The notes: generated by a model not told the origin, from the letters alone. A stretch of 64,000 nucleotides of DNA from Fragum whitleyi (GCA_948146395.1 OX411549.1:38549692-38613691), one strand, 5' to 3'; shown: positions 21,651 to 32,362, counted from the stretch's first letter. Program-made: numbers and translations.

Positions 21651-21918
21651 GTTGGTTTAATAACTAATTGTAAAAATTCCAACCCGCCCTCCCAAAACCC
21701 CTTAGAGTTGCTGTTTCTCTCGCTGCTTTGTTTTATCTTTTCAGTTAAGCAGGATTATGTACTGACTAGACATCAATTCTCGTCAATGGCTGGCTGAATA
21801 AACAGACATTTTACCAGAGTAACCTGTTTTTCTAGTGAACAAAAATGTGAACTATTATCAACTGAAAAATAAAGACAGTGTTTCAAAATCATATTTTACA
21901 CATTTATATAATAATTGT
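21651..21918 (+). other. Unique segment between A2 and B2
   Basis: 268 bp found once in the element. Contains AATAAA at about 21797 and again near 21869, possible polyadenylation signals for the element transcript. Confidence 0.5.
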
Positions 21919-22515
21919 GCATAAAAGCGCAATCCTGTATGGCAAACACTTCGTTATATCGTTCACTTAACTAAATTTTAAATCATATTTCTTTGATTCA
22001 AATTCAAAAGCATCTTAAGTAACGTCCGATATCCGGCGGCATATTTGAATCATTGCATTGCTTCTTTATGAGATGTTGTATATTCAGTTGAAAATTGTGA
22101 ATTGTTGGAGTTTGTGCATCCGATTTTCCGGTGAAGTTTGATCGGTCCGATATTCCGGCCAGTATGATAAAAGATTTGATGGTCCGATACTCCGGCCTGT
22201 ATATGTATATATATTAATTGATATATTTTGGATTGTTTCCGAATATCCGGAACATAAGACATAATCTCGTCCGATCATCCGGCGTTCTTTGATTTCGAAA
22301 ACTTTGGATTTTTGGTCACTGCCATATGGCCCCGACCTTTGGTCATCTTGGGGGATCAGTGCAGTACCACTGTAAAACCTTAAAATTTGAAGTAGGCTTA
22401 ATACGAGGTGTTTGCCAATAAGTCAGCCATTTTGACAATAAAATGCCAAACATTTCATATTTCAATAAAAATATACAGATTTTGATTATTTTGTCTTCCT
22501 TGCTTTTCCAATAAT
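21919..22515 (+). repeat. B2 split direct repeat of the Ngaro-type element
   Basis: Right-hand copy of B1; ends CCAATAAT, after which host sequence AAGATTC begins. Includes the second set of six TCCGA/TCCGG motifs. Confidence 0.92.
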
Positions 22516-22794
22516 AAGATTCTTGGAACGTTTACAAAAAACACTGACCAATAAAGCGTTCGGATCATATGAGCTCATTTTTGGATGTCTAGGTGAATTT
22601 ATGTTATTGAAAATGGGGGATGATGTATAATAATAGACTGATAGAAATTGGGATCAAAGTAAACATTCAAGTAATCTTTGACTGCTACGTCTCTCTATTG
22701 TTCGCTGATAAGTTGCCATTTGAAAGATATTATTATAAGCGATTGCACTAGATTTAAATGTAAAATGAAAGCATTGCTTGATCGAATACTTTTA

Positions 22795-22920
22795 TACAGT
22801 TAAGAAAAACGTGTAATTGTGAAGCTGAATGATTTTGAAATGAAATCGGAATGAATTTAAATGAGCGGGTGGAGCATATTTTGAATGAAATAAAAGGGAT
22901 GTAAAAAAAACATCGGTAAA
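22795..22920 (-). repeat. Tc1/mariner-like MITE fragment, copy 10
   Basis: TACAGTTAAGAAAAACGTGTAA followed by the reversed right body; truncated near the centre. Confidence 0.65.
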
Positions 22921-23003
22921 GAAATCTAGGAAATTCTCTGTTTGTGAGTCCCTATTGTTAAATCAGCATCTTGACCATCCACGACAAAGCATAAAATTTA
23001 ATG

Positions 23004-23442
23004 TACAGGTAAGAACGTCGTGAAAATTGACAAAGTGAATGATTTTTGAGTGATTTCGGAATGAGATTGATTGAACAAGTGTGTTGAGCGAGTTTTGAGT
23101 GAAATTAAAGTGAGTGATCAATATCGCTAATTTTGTCCCAGATGAACAAAATTAGCAATATTAATTACCTCCCTTTCATACAAAATGCAAACAGGTTCAA
23201 TGAATAGCTAAACTATTACTTTACGAACGCGTAATACGCTTACAAATTCAGTTATGTCAGAGAAATCGTGGATTTTTTCTACCGAATTTTATTTTGAATG
23301 TAAATGTTGATATTATCATTTTAAGTGATTTTGGAGCGTTTTTGAATGGTTTGAGTGAGTGTTTGGAATGAATGAATAGAGCGCCGATTGAGTGACGGTT
23401 TTGATCGAGATGAATGTCAATTTCACGATGTAGCTAACTTTA
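23004..23442 (-). repeat. Tc1/mariner-like MITE, copy 11 (full length)
   Basis: From TACAGGTAAGAACGTCGTG to ATTTCACGATGTAGCTAA. The central palindrome (ATATCGCTAATTTTGTCCCA and TGAACAAAATTAGCAATATT) is well preserved. Confidence 0.85.
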
Positions 23443-23506
23443 TGTATTCAATCGATATGGCTGAAAGGCAGATCGCGTTGAATGATTTCAAATGGAAGCG
23501 CTTTTA

Positions 23507-23637
23507 CAACAATTTTGGAGCATTTAAGTTGATTTGAGTGAGGGTTGTAAATACCACGTATGGAGCGCTGAATGAGTTATTTAGAATGGTTTTGATCGGA
23601 AAACTTGTCAATATCACGATGTTGTTAATTGTACTAT
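23507..23637 (-). repeat. Tc1/mariner-like MITE fragment, copy 12
   Basis: Reversed left body ending CAATATCACGATGTTGTTAATTGTA. Confidence 0.7.
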
Positions 23638-23710
23638 GATAGTTAGAAGTAATCACTCTTTTTTTAGCATGCGATCTTTCAAAAAGGTGCGAAAAAACGA
23701 GTTCAGTGAA

Positions 23711-24128
23711 TATATAATTTTCACCTCGATCAAATCTATTCTAATAAGGTCGCTTTACGCTCCATTCATTCAGTTTCAAAAATTCGCTAAAACAATTAAA
23801 CACGCCAAAATCGTTAAAACAAAACTTTGAATTCGTCAAAAAGATCGAAGTTTCATTCAAATCGATTAAATTGTGTCACGAAATTGACTGGTGTGCGTTT
23901 TAAAATGTCTAATTGGTTCATATAGACACACATAGACAAAAGGTATGAGGGAATTTAATCAAGGGGGGGGGGATATCGCTAATTTCGTCTCTTAAGACGT
24001 AACCAGTGGTATTGTAGTGCGTCCTTTTGAAATAGTTCAAAACTCGCTCCTCTCAACCATTTGATTTCATTCCGAAATAATTCCAAACCCATTAAATTTG
24101 TCAATTTGTCAATAAAGCTGTTAACTGC
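23711..24128 (+). repeat. Tc1/mariner-like MITE, copy 13, diverged
   Basis: Left body (CTCGATCAAATCTATTCTAA) and right body (CAAAACTCGCTCCTCTC) with a degraded centre and a G-run near 23965. Ends near GCTGTTAACTGCATA. Confidence 0.65.
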
Positions 24129-24263
24129 ATACTGTACAATTATGCGGAGTCCGTGGTCCGGGGTAAGGACGGTGTCTTTGGGATCGGAAAATCCCTTGAT
24201 CGAATCCCGACCAGACTGCGGAAATTTATCTGACCATAAGGTTGCTCCTCTCGACCAAGGGGC

Positions 24264-24503
24264 ATGCTTTACTAAACATCTAACGGTCATTTTTTGCGTA
24301 AGTCAAAAATTAAAGATTCTTCTACAGTACTTACTACAAATGGAAATCTGCCATGCAATATCTCATTTGAATCGTCTTCTAAAGACGATTCTAATGAGAC
24401 ATTGAGAGGCAGAATCAAACAATGAATGAAAACGCCAGGTACGATTTGTGATTTTGGCGTATGATTAACTTTTTTGTGAGAAGTATAGTAAAACGGGCCC
24501 CAG
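24264..24503 (+). repeat. MITE-like repeat ending GTAAAACGGGCCC, copy 1
   Basis: Starts near GCTTTACTAAACATCTAACG and ends TATAGTAAAACGGGCCC. Contains a perfect hairpin GAATCGTCTT-CTA-AAGACGATTC (24369-24391). An inverted copy is at 29086-29293. GTTGCTCCTC...CCAAG occurs directly repeated on both sides (24241 and 24512). Confidence 0.65.
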
Positions 24504-24544
24504 GTGTATCACGTTGCTCCTCTTCAACCAAGTGTGTGGATGGG

Positions 24545-24946
24545 TACAGTTTTTAACAGCGTGAAATTGAAAATGGGAATGATTTTGGAATGATTTATGA
24601 AAGTGAATAAATGTGTGGAGCGAGTTTTGAGTGAAATTATTCAAGATTAACAAAATTAGCGATATTTGTTACATCCCTTTATTAGGATATACGCACCTTT
24701 TCATTAATGTGTCTTTGTGGATCAACCAGAAACTTTAAAATCCACACTAGCAAATCATAAATTGATTTGATCGATTTGAATTATATATTTGTCCTATTGA
24801 ACGATTTCGAAACGTTTTCTAGTGAATACGGAGCGTTTTACATCCATTTGAGTGAGTGTTTGGAATGAATGAATGGAGCGATAAGTGAATGATCTAGAAT
24901 CATTTCGATCAGAATGAGCGTCAATTTCACGATGTTTTTAACTGTA
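24545..24946 (-). repeat. Tc1/mariner-like MITE, copy 14 (full length)
   Basis: From TACAGTTTTTAACAGCGTGA to CACGATGTTTTTAACTGTA, with TA at both outer edges. The central palindrome is partly lost. Confidence 0.8.
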
Positions 24947-26304
24947 CACATGAGGATTATAAGCCAATGTGCTGTAGCTGCACTTGTCCCATCCGACAGC
25001 AGACGACCCAGAACTCAATGATCGTGGAGCAAGAATTACAAAGTTGTTGAATAAGCTTTGATTTGAAAACAGATCATTAAGTGGAATTAAATACAATTTT
25101 TGTATAAATGCATGGAATGAGTATCGCTGTTTAGGTGATCTAGCATTATAAATTAGGCTAATTGAAATAATAGTTTCGAGTTGAAGGTATTCAAACGAAG
25201 GGAGATAATTTCAACAGAATGTAGGAACACAGTATACAGTACAATTGTTGCATGAACGTTAATTAGTCTTTGTACCCGCATGGAATCAATCTATTACACC
25301 CCGAAATTGAATATATTGTTTATCATGTTCATCGTTCATTAATCCGTTTTCCGAAACAAAACCCCAGATTATAAAAAGATTATATTAGAACCGACACTAG
25401 ACTTGAACTCATTTTTTTTTAAAAAAAAATCAGAATTGCATTATTCATGGATTAAAACAAATTGACAATTTGCTATTTCAAAAGGAAGTAGAAGCTACAT
25501 GTATTTTCGTGTTTAAGTAACCATTTTTTTCACAAAGCATTTTTATGAATGCAAAAAAGGGAAAACTAAGAGGAAAACGTGTTTTCCTAATTTAAAGATA
25601 TGTCTCCGTTTTTTCTCAATATTTTCTCTATCATACTTGTTTTGTATAATCTGGGTAAGGCAGCTGGATTTTCCAAGTGGCGTCATTTGGGCAGGTTTTC
25701 ATGGAAAACGGATAAAATGTTTATTATTTTCATAATAGTGTCAGTTCACAGATTTTACCCATGCTTCAAACCATTCTTTTATAAATGATTTTCAGGTCCA
25801 CATTCTCTGTATCTGTTCCTTGATGCTGCATAGAACGCATTGTGAAAGTCTAGGAATTTTTATCAAGAACTTTCTTCTATTTCCACAATGTTTACTATCC
25901 AAAGGGAAATTTGATAAAAAAAAAAAAAAAAAAACCGACACTTTCTTTAGACCAATCTGGTTTCTCTACCCAGTAGCAAATCTTTGACCAAAACTATACC
26001 ACTAAAATTTTGTAGGGAATCAAAAACGAAAGGTTAGAATGTGTTTAAAGATTCAGGGTTTTCAAAGAGCATTTTCATTGTAACTAATTTTGTTTTCTTT
26101 TTCAAGGTACAAAATATCATCATAAAATCAACCGAGGGTGCTGAGTACTAAAAAAACTGAGTTAACGCTTTCAGAGTAAACCCGCCAATGGATACGTAAA
26201 AGTGATGACAACAGCTCAAATAAGCATAACTCATAAAATGTTAGTAGATTGATAATAATTGTTTTTAATTCAATATATATAATTCTAGGGAAACAACAAC
26301 TTTT
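24947..26304. other. Intergenic, no gene seen
   Basis: AT-rich, with A-runs near 25430 and 25917-25934. No gene, RNA or dispersed repeat was recognised. Confidence 0.4.
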
Positions 26305-26500
26305 CTCATTCTTTCCGATTATTTGTCTTCCATTGATTGTTCGATTATCGTGGACCTATGTGGGATAGGAGCTGGGGGCTAGGGAAGAATTTAATGGTAG
26401 TACTGGTGTGAGAAATACCAGGAATCCATTGTTAGGTGTTGCAGCCGCCGCGATATAACTGAAAAAATGTTGAAAGCGGCGCAAAACCCCATTCAAACAA
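26305..26500 (+). mobile_element. SINE, 5'-truncated copy
   Basis: Body CTCATTCTTTCCGATTATTT through GAAATACCAGGAATCCATTG and GCAGCCGCCGCGATATAACT to AAGCGGCGCAAAACCCC. The same words occur in order in the fuller SINE at 47590-47861. The tRNA-like head is absent. Confidence 0.75.
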
Positions 26501-26578
26501 AACTAGAATGGCAGAAGAAAGCTTGCCAGGGTTCTGATTTACGATGCATTAATTTACAGCCAGGATCGGATTTCATAA

Positions 26579-26894
26579 ACGATTGATTGATTGATTGGTT
26601 GGTTGGTTTGTTGGTTTGTTGGTTGGTAGGTTGGTTGGTTGGTTGGACCGACCGACCGACCGACCGACCGACCGACCGACCGACCGACCGACCGACCGAC
26701 CGACCGACCGACCGACCGACCGACCGACCGACCGACCGACCGACCGACCGACCGACCGACCGGCATGCCGGCATGCCGGCTGACTGGCTGGCTGACTGAC
26801 TGACTGACTCACTGACTGACTGAGTGATTGAGTGATTGATTGATTGAGTGATTGAGTGATTGAGTGATTGAGTGATTGATTGAGTGATTGATTG
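26579..26894. repeat. Phased mosaic tetranucleotide array
   Basis: Continuous 4-bp periodicity for about 316 bp whose unit changes by steps: GATT, GGTT, CGAC (about 29 units, 26646-26762), CGGC/ATGC, TGGC/TGAC, then TGAG/TGAT. It joins the tail of a reversed SINE at 26895. All frames on both strands are open through the repeats, which yields false Gly-Arg-Ser-Val open frames. Confidence 0.9.
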
Positions 26895-26942
26895 AGTTTA
26901 ACGCCGCTTCCGGCAATTTCAGTTATATTGCGGCGGCAAAAA
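26895..26942 (-). mobile_element. 3' end of a reversed SINE
   Basis: On the minus strand it reads GCCGCCGCAATATAACTGAA...GAAGCGGCGTTAAACTCAA followed by (TCAC/TCAA)n. This is the SINE 3' end and (AATC)n-type tail. The upstream body is missing. Confidence 0.75.
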
Positions 26943-27913
26943 TTGATAATTGAATGAAATTGATATATACTGAGTTCCATAAGAAAGTGTGCACTTTCAC
27001 TTTTTGTATATCTCTTAATTTTTTACGAATTTAGCGGAAAATTATGGAAGAAAATTATACCATAGTTTAGTCAAGACCTTAAGAATTTATGAGTCAAATC
27101 AGATTTGAATAACGTATCCCATGTTACATATGGCAGACAGAATTTAAGTTGTTGAGATTTGACCTCCTTACAACTTTTTCCTTGGTAAGAGCTATGTGTA
27201 GATGATGCATTATAGAGTTTTAATAGCCGTTTCAAGCCATTTCCAAACAAAAGTTATAACTTTTATGCAGACGTTACCTGTTCGTCAACGTAAGACATTT
27301 CTACGTTGTTGTGATAGTAACTTATCATTGAATGGTGCTATGGCGTTCTATGACATCTAGATTTGCTAATTAAAGACCTTACAATATGCCAACCTCGATT
27401 TCTATTGGGACATGAATGCTCAATCATTTTTAATGATGTTCTAAATCTAACAAGGTTCGTTTTTGTTCAACGACGTTTATTGGTAGTCAAACCACGCTCT
27501 AGCATCATGCATAATTGTATAGAAGATGTGATTTTATGCTTAGGAAAGCCGTAAAGATTTAACTGAATGCACTTTCAGATCACTTATTCGTCTAACGCGT
27601 GATGCACATGCAAAATATGCAAAATCATATGTCTCAATTAAGCAGAAAATGCTTGCTCATCGCGCGAATTTTGTTTTCAAATATCGTTTGTACATACTCT
27701 TGGGGATAATCAAACGACGTTTCATGATGATAGATTGTGTAAATTCAGAGATATTCAAAATTTAAAAGTGCACACTTTCTTTTGGAACTAAGTATATATT
27801 AAGCCTTCTCAGACGACAAAACTAAAAGACTGATCCGAATTCAAGAAGTTGCAACCGAAATGTTTCACTTGATCAATTCTTTTAAGGAAAAGAAAACATT
27901 TTTGAAAAAAGAA
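26943..27913. other. Intergenic, no gene seen
   Basis: AT-rich. AAGAAAGTGTGCACTTTCACTTTTTG (26980s) and AAAGTGCACACTTTCTTTTGG (27767) are inverse copies about 780 bp apart, perhaps ends of a decayed element. No gene was recognised. Confidence 0.4.
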
Positions 27914-27960
27914 AGAAATAGCTTGTAACAAGCAATTTCTTCATTCTCCACAATGTTTTC
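27914..27960. repeat. Short hairpin family AGAAATTGCTT, copy 2
   Basis: AGAAATAGCTT-GTAAC-AAGCAATTTCT followed by TCATTCTCCACAATGTTTTCT, matching 8382-8430. Confidence 0.7.
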
Positions 27961-28344
27961 TATTATGACTTCTCCAAGAGTTTCAAAAAGTGTGGATGTA
28001 TTGAAATAATTTTACAAAGTTGTATATTTTCATGAAAACTCCTAGGAAAAGGGAACTTTAAAATGAAAAAAAAAACGCTGTCTTTACCTCGCCCCTTCTT
28101 TTTCGAGCTGGCTCTTTTCCTTTAGTTGCCCGCGTGCATGGCGCATCTCGAGTCCTTGTTTGGCATAACAACGCCTTTTGTTTGATCAAAGATGCCAGAT
28201 ATTCGCTGGATTTTTCATTTCTTTTGGGTCGCGTCCGAGCTAGAAAAGTGGCAACACTCAGAGACGTATACATCACCAAAATGTAATTAAGAAACCACTT
28301 GATTCTATCCAGAACCGGCCATGTACTTTTGGTTCGAATAAAGG

Positions 28345-28772
28345 ACAGTTCTTGGTCAATATTTGTCGTAACACTGTTTATCTAATAACCACCCGAAAAC
28401 GTAAATACTTATCATCATTTCGCATCTTAGTTTAAGTCCGGAGCTTAAATTGTTTTTCACTGCACAGAAACAAACTTGAATAACTTGCTTTCTCGTATTA
28501 AAAACTTTCAAGTAAAGGTAGAAAAATGCGACAATAGCAGCTGGTCACAAAAGTAGGCAGACCTTGGCCAGTTTTTGTCTAAAAATCGTAACACTGGTTT
28601 ATCTAATAACCATCAAAAAGCGTAAAAACTTCTTACTTATTGCGCATCTTTATGTATGTCCAGAACTTAAATTGCCAGTCTTTCTTTTTCACTGCACAGA
28701 AAGATAGTTATATAACTTGCATTCTCGTATAGAAAACTTTCAGGTTAAAGTTGAAAATTGCGATGATAGCAG
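28345..28772 (+). repeat. Diverged direct tandem duplication, ~215 bp units
   Basis: Unit 1 (28345-28540) and unit 2 (28560-28772) share GTCGTAACACT..TTTATCTAATAACCA, GCGCATCTT..., TTTTTCACTGCACAGAAA, AACTTGC.TTCTCGTAT, AAAACTTTCA and a GCGA..ATAGCAG end, in order. Not obviously coding. Confidence 0.7.
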
Positions 28773-29006
28773 TGTTTCTCTTAGCAAGTAATATCGGCAA
28801 ATTGTTTGTGTCTTCAATTTTCTTATGATAAGCCTTGTATGTCTCACATTTTACCTCTGATCGTGTTTGAAGAAGAATTAAAAAGAGCAATTTGCGAGCT
28901 GGATCGATTGACCGTGGTATTTAGTCTCACGAAACAGAGCCATAAAATAGATAGATACCGGAATTTAGAAGGTTTTCTGATCCTTATTTGCATTGTATAG
29001 AACACT

Positions 29007-29085
29007 GTCCTGTGTTCAGAATATCAAAAAGTGCCAAACTGTTTGCAAATTATGTATCGTTTTGCATGCAAGTGCACGTGAAAAG
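29007..29085. repeat. CACGTG-type fold-back family, diverged copy 3
   Basis: CCTGTGTTCAGAATATCAAAA, GCCAAACTGTTTGCAAATTA and GCAAGTGCACGTGAAAAGCA match the left half and centre of the family; the right arm is not preserved. Confidence 0.5.
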
Positions 29086-29293
29086 CATGGGCCCGTTTTA
29101 CTAAACTTCTTACGAATAAATTAATCATACGTCAAAATAATAAATCGTACACGGTGTTTGCATTCATTGTTTGATTCTGAGTCTTTACAAGACGATTCCA
29201 ATGAGACGATGCATGGCGAATTACATATGTAGTTATTACTGTAGAAGTAACTTTAATTCTTGACTTACGCAAAAAATGATCGTTAGGCCCAAG
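29086..29293 (-). repeat. MITE-like repeat ending GTAAAACGGGCCC, copy 2
   Basis: GGGCCCGTTTTACTAAACTTCTTAC through TACGCAAAAAATGATCGTTAGGCCC. Inverted relative to 24264-24503 and sharing its internal order of words; the inner hairpin has decayed to CTTTACAAGACGATTC. Confidence 0.65.
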
Positions 29294-29897
29294 TTTACTA
29301 CGTATGATATCCTAAACGTAGGACTGATTGTTTTGGGTTCTAACAAGAATGATTTATTTTCGTTTTATTGGTAGCGTTGTAATAGATAACTAACGAAAAT
29401 CACCCCCTGGGTAACCAAAATGTGGGATCTAGTATGCAGAATTGTTCAAACTTTTCTTTCAAAGACAAAATCTCCGCTTTCTCATTATTGTAGTTCACAT
29501 GGTTATGCAAAATGACGGTAACGACTTATCGTAACTAATGCACTACAAAGCTTTACGTGCAAGTGTTTGGAGAAATCATTTACAAATTTTCCGTTCTTTT
29601 TCCATTTTCTCCAAAAGAATTCGATTCCTTTATAGGCCTATGTTCAACAGATCGACAGATCTTTGTTATTTGTTTTTCTTTGCAATCTGCCTTGCTTCAT
29701 TAACTATTAATAAAGAATATAAACTGTGCAGTTTCATTTTAACACGCAACTTGGAAAATGTAGCATCAAATTGCAGCATTGATTTCGGAGCTTATCTACA
29801 ATAAAAGCGTTAATTTCAGTATTAACATCACAATAGTTTATACTAAGTAATTAAGCTTACATTGTCGGTCTCGAACACCGAAACCATATTTGTTCAC
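29294..29897. other. Intergenic, no gene seen
   Basis: An 88-codon frame at 29538-29804 has one hydrophobic stretch but no homology that I recognise; treated as chance. Confidence 0.4.
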
Positions 29898-30095
29898 GTT
29901 CTCGAGAAAGGGGGTGGTTTGAAACCCACTGCTACCCGATTCTACAACTGGGTGAACTAGGGCTAGCTGTTAAGTGATTTGTCCATTAAAAAACGCAGAC
30001 ATGAAAACGCGCCATTTCACACGTAGGCTTGAGTGACTTCATGATTACCAACCATCCCGCTCAGGATGACGTTGCATAAAACAAAGTCAAAGAAA
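29898..30095. repeat. Unclassified dispersed repeat, copy 1
   Basis: GTGGTTTGAAACCCACTGCTACCCGATTC, then GGGCTAGCTGTTAAGTG and AAAAACGC. The words recur in order and orientation at 35093-35320 (GTGGTTTCAACCCATTGCCA, GGGCTGGCTATTAAGTG). Confidence 0.6.
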
Positions 30096-31018
30096 GAATA
30101 AAAGCAGGCATATTATAATTTATTCATCAAATTATAATATTTGCATATTATCTCCACAGACGATCGGAACGAATTAACAAAATTTGATTTTCTTCAAGAG
30201 TATTAAATAACCGAAGTACCACCAGTAGCCGATTTACCTTTAAAGTGACCCGAAATTACTACACTTACGTCCAAGGAACTTTCAAGTTTACTGAAAAATC
30301 TAAGCGATGTTCCGATAGGAAAGCAGGAATATAAAGTCAAAATGCACGGGATTACCCGAGTCGTAACTTTTCGCCTTCGGTATCATTTCTGCATCATGAT
30401 TAATCGTCCTCATTTGTCTGTATTTATCTTTAAAGGCCCCGTCTGTGTTCGTGAACATTTCCGAAACGCAAGGCAATGATCTTTGACACAAAAACTAGAC
30501 TTTTATTCTCAAAGATTAGCTTGAATTTGTCATTCCAATATTCGGTAATGCAAATGATTAAGATCTATATATAGGCCTAATTTGATGAATATTTATGACC
30601 CGCAACATTTGGGACTCCAATATGAATATCGCTCCATTACCGCTCGAGCACGTGGGCGTATTTTACGTGACCAAAATCTCGTTTACATATTTTACTTTAT
30701 ATGGCAGAATAAGCGTTTCACGAAAAAACCGCCGTTTGTCAATTGATTTGTATTTTTACGTAACTCATCTTTCATAAGACTAAACCAAGAGAAAATATTC
30801 AAAGAATATTCACGATAGAGCGTTTTTTTTACTCTAAACGCAGACTGGGGCTTTAAAATACGACATATGGTGCACCAGGGCGGGATCCAATCCAACGTTC
30901 AAATCACTCTTATACGGGTCTTCCAGAGAGCTCTTCTTTTGTTCTGATGGATAAGCTGTTATTCACTTAACGGCAAAAATTCAGGCTAAAACTGGAAATT
31001 AGCCGAAATGAGAAAACC
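30096..31018. other. Intergenic, no gene seen
   Basis: No supported gene. Short inverse words near 30710-30850 (AACCGCCGTTTG, AGAGCG) do not make a clear stem. Confidence 0.35.
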
Positions 31019-31134
31019 GGCAATACGTTCAGAATGACAAAAGGTTACGGACGTTTTAAAATTGTTCCCCGTTTTGCACGTGCAAAGCGGGGTACAGTTT
31101 CTAAAACTTTTCGCGAACGTTTTCCATCTTGAAT
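31019..31134. repeat. CACGTG-type fold-back family, copy 4
   Basis: The centre CCCCGTTTTGCACGTGCAAAGCGGGG is a near-perfect palindrome on GCACGTGC. The arms continue outward with matching words (ACGTTTTAAAATTGT and ACAGTTTCTAAAACTTT). Confidence 0.75.
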
Positions 31135-31375
31135 CTACAAATAGTTCCTTACCCGAACAATAGCCTGTGTGTTCGTGTCGTAGATTCCATATCTTCGATT
31201 ACATCTCACACGTTTAGGATACTGCCAGCTATCATGGACCCTCTTGACCATTACATTGAGACGACGGGATTCGAACTCGAAAAACTTTCTAAAAAGAAGC
31301 CATGGGATATATTGGAGTCATTTTTTAGATTAATAAACCAAAAAAAAATATCTTACTAGCTACTCCTCGACTATT

Positions 31376-32075
31376 TTTCCTATGTGAAATTGAAAAAAAA
31401 ATATTTGGCCCTCTTAAATATAAACGGGAAACCTGCTATTAAGCCTCATTTTCACATGATATAATGTGGATCCTTCCCTATTTTGATAGAGTTCATCCTT
31501 GTAATCTGACAAACTTTCTGACCACTCTGATCAAGTTTTTGAACTAGAAAACAGTCATTTAGCCCCTTTTTCACATTATATGGCGTGAATCTTTCCATTT
31601 TCAAAATGTTTCATCCTTGTGACCTACCATTCTGACAAAGTTTGATGACAATGGACTATATTTGTAGCCTCTAGAGTGTGGAGTGTGAACTACAAAATTG
31701 TAATTAAGGCCCCTTTTCCCGTGATATGGCATGGATCCCTCCATTTTTCAAAGGGATTTATCCGTGTGACCTACCAAACAATCTGACAAAGTTTCGTGGA
31801 GATTGGACCATATGTCTAGTATAACCGTTAATATTGTCATTAAGGCCCCCTTTACCGTGATATGACATGCCCTCTACCCCTTAGCCCGACTCCCACTCCC
31901 ATTTTCAATAGGGTTTATCATCGTGATCTGCCAAACGTTCTGACCAAGTTTCATTGAGATTTGTGGCCTCTAGAGAGTTATCACTTTTCTATGGTTGTTG
32001 ACGTAGGACAACGTACGACACACATTCAATGATCACAAAAGCTTTTCAAGGGCACGTTGTGAACAGGTGAGCTAA
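31376..32075 (-). mobile_element. Hairpin-head element, diverged third type
   Basis: The minus strand begins TTTTTAGCTCACCTGTTCAC, the same opening as the elements at 59171 and 62738. It has at least four diverged body units carrying CCCGTGATATGGCATGGATCC-like and TCTGACAAAGTTT words. Spacing between units is irregular (about 119, 147 and 136 bp). No typical tail hairpin was found. Confidence 0.55.
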
Positions 32076-32362
32076 AAAACGAAGCTTTTATGTGTAATTA
32101 GCAATGAGGAATAGAGAGGGAGAGAAAACGAAAATGATAATAGGCAGATGGAGTGGAAATGAAAAATCTTACTTTCGAAAGAGAGTTGACGAATCAGCGA
32201 TCCGCATTTTCAGCTAAGTACCTTGTATAGGTTTTATTTGCGATGAAAACTTAGGAAAAAATGATTCAAATTGATACATTTCTAACCCTTATACTCCGAG
32301 GCTGCATCAGAAAATGGACCACTCTTTTCTAGAACAAAATTCCACAGCATCCTAGTTTATAC

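Larger units (their letters stand above)
16597..22515 (+). mobile_element. Ngaro/DIRS-type tyrosine-recombinase retrotransposon, complete
   Basis: 5919 bp. The order is A1 repeat, gag, RT-RNase H, tyrosine recombinase, SGNH hydrolase, B1, A2, unique 268 bp, B2. Split direct repeats of this A1...B1-A2...B2 type, with a tyrosine recombinase in place of an integrase and no methyltransferase domain, are the Ngaro hallmark. The family is thought to integrate through a circular intermediate with little or no target duplication. Here ACGG begins both A copies and CCAATAAT ends both B copies, with TAAT shared by the left flank, the B1-A2 joint and the right edge. A1 and A2 (148 bp each) and B1 and B2 (597 bp each) look identical by eye, which implies recent movement. 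This copy nonetheless has a stop in pol and a frame change in the recombinase, so it may depend on a helper. Confidence 0.92.

Noticed and set aside
21037..22278. Pairs of identical 70- and 64-codon minus-strand frames
   Set aside because: They are read antisense through the B1 and B2 repeats and are duplicated only because the repeats are.
24140..24225. tRNA-like segment (GGGAT/ATCCC stem and GATCGAATCCCG)
   Set aside because: No convincing acceptor pairing or A box and no repeated body; probably a decayed SINE head or chance.
26493..26980. Long overlapping open frames encoding Gly-Arg-Ser-Val or Asp-Arg-Pro-Thr repeats
   Set aside because: They are translations of the 4-bp mosaic array, open in all frames on both strands; no promoter, splice or domain support.
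31150..31280. Minus-strand GAGTTCGAATCCCGTCG resembling a tRNA T-arm
   Set aside because: No D-arm or acceptor partner could be placed.
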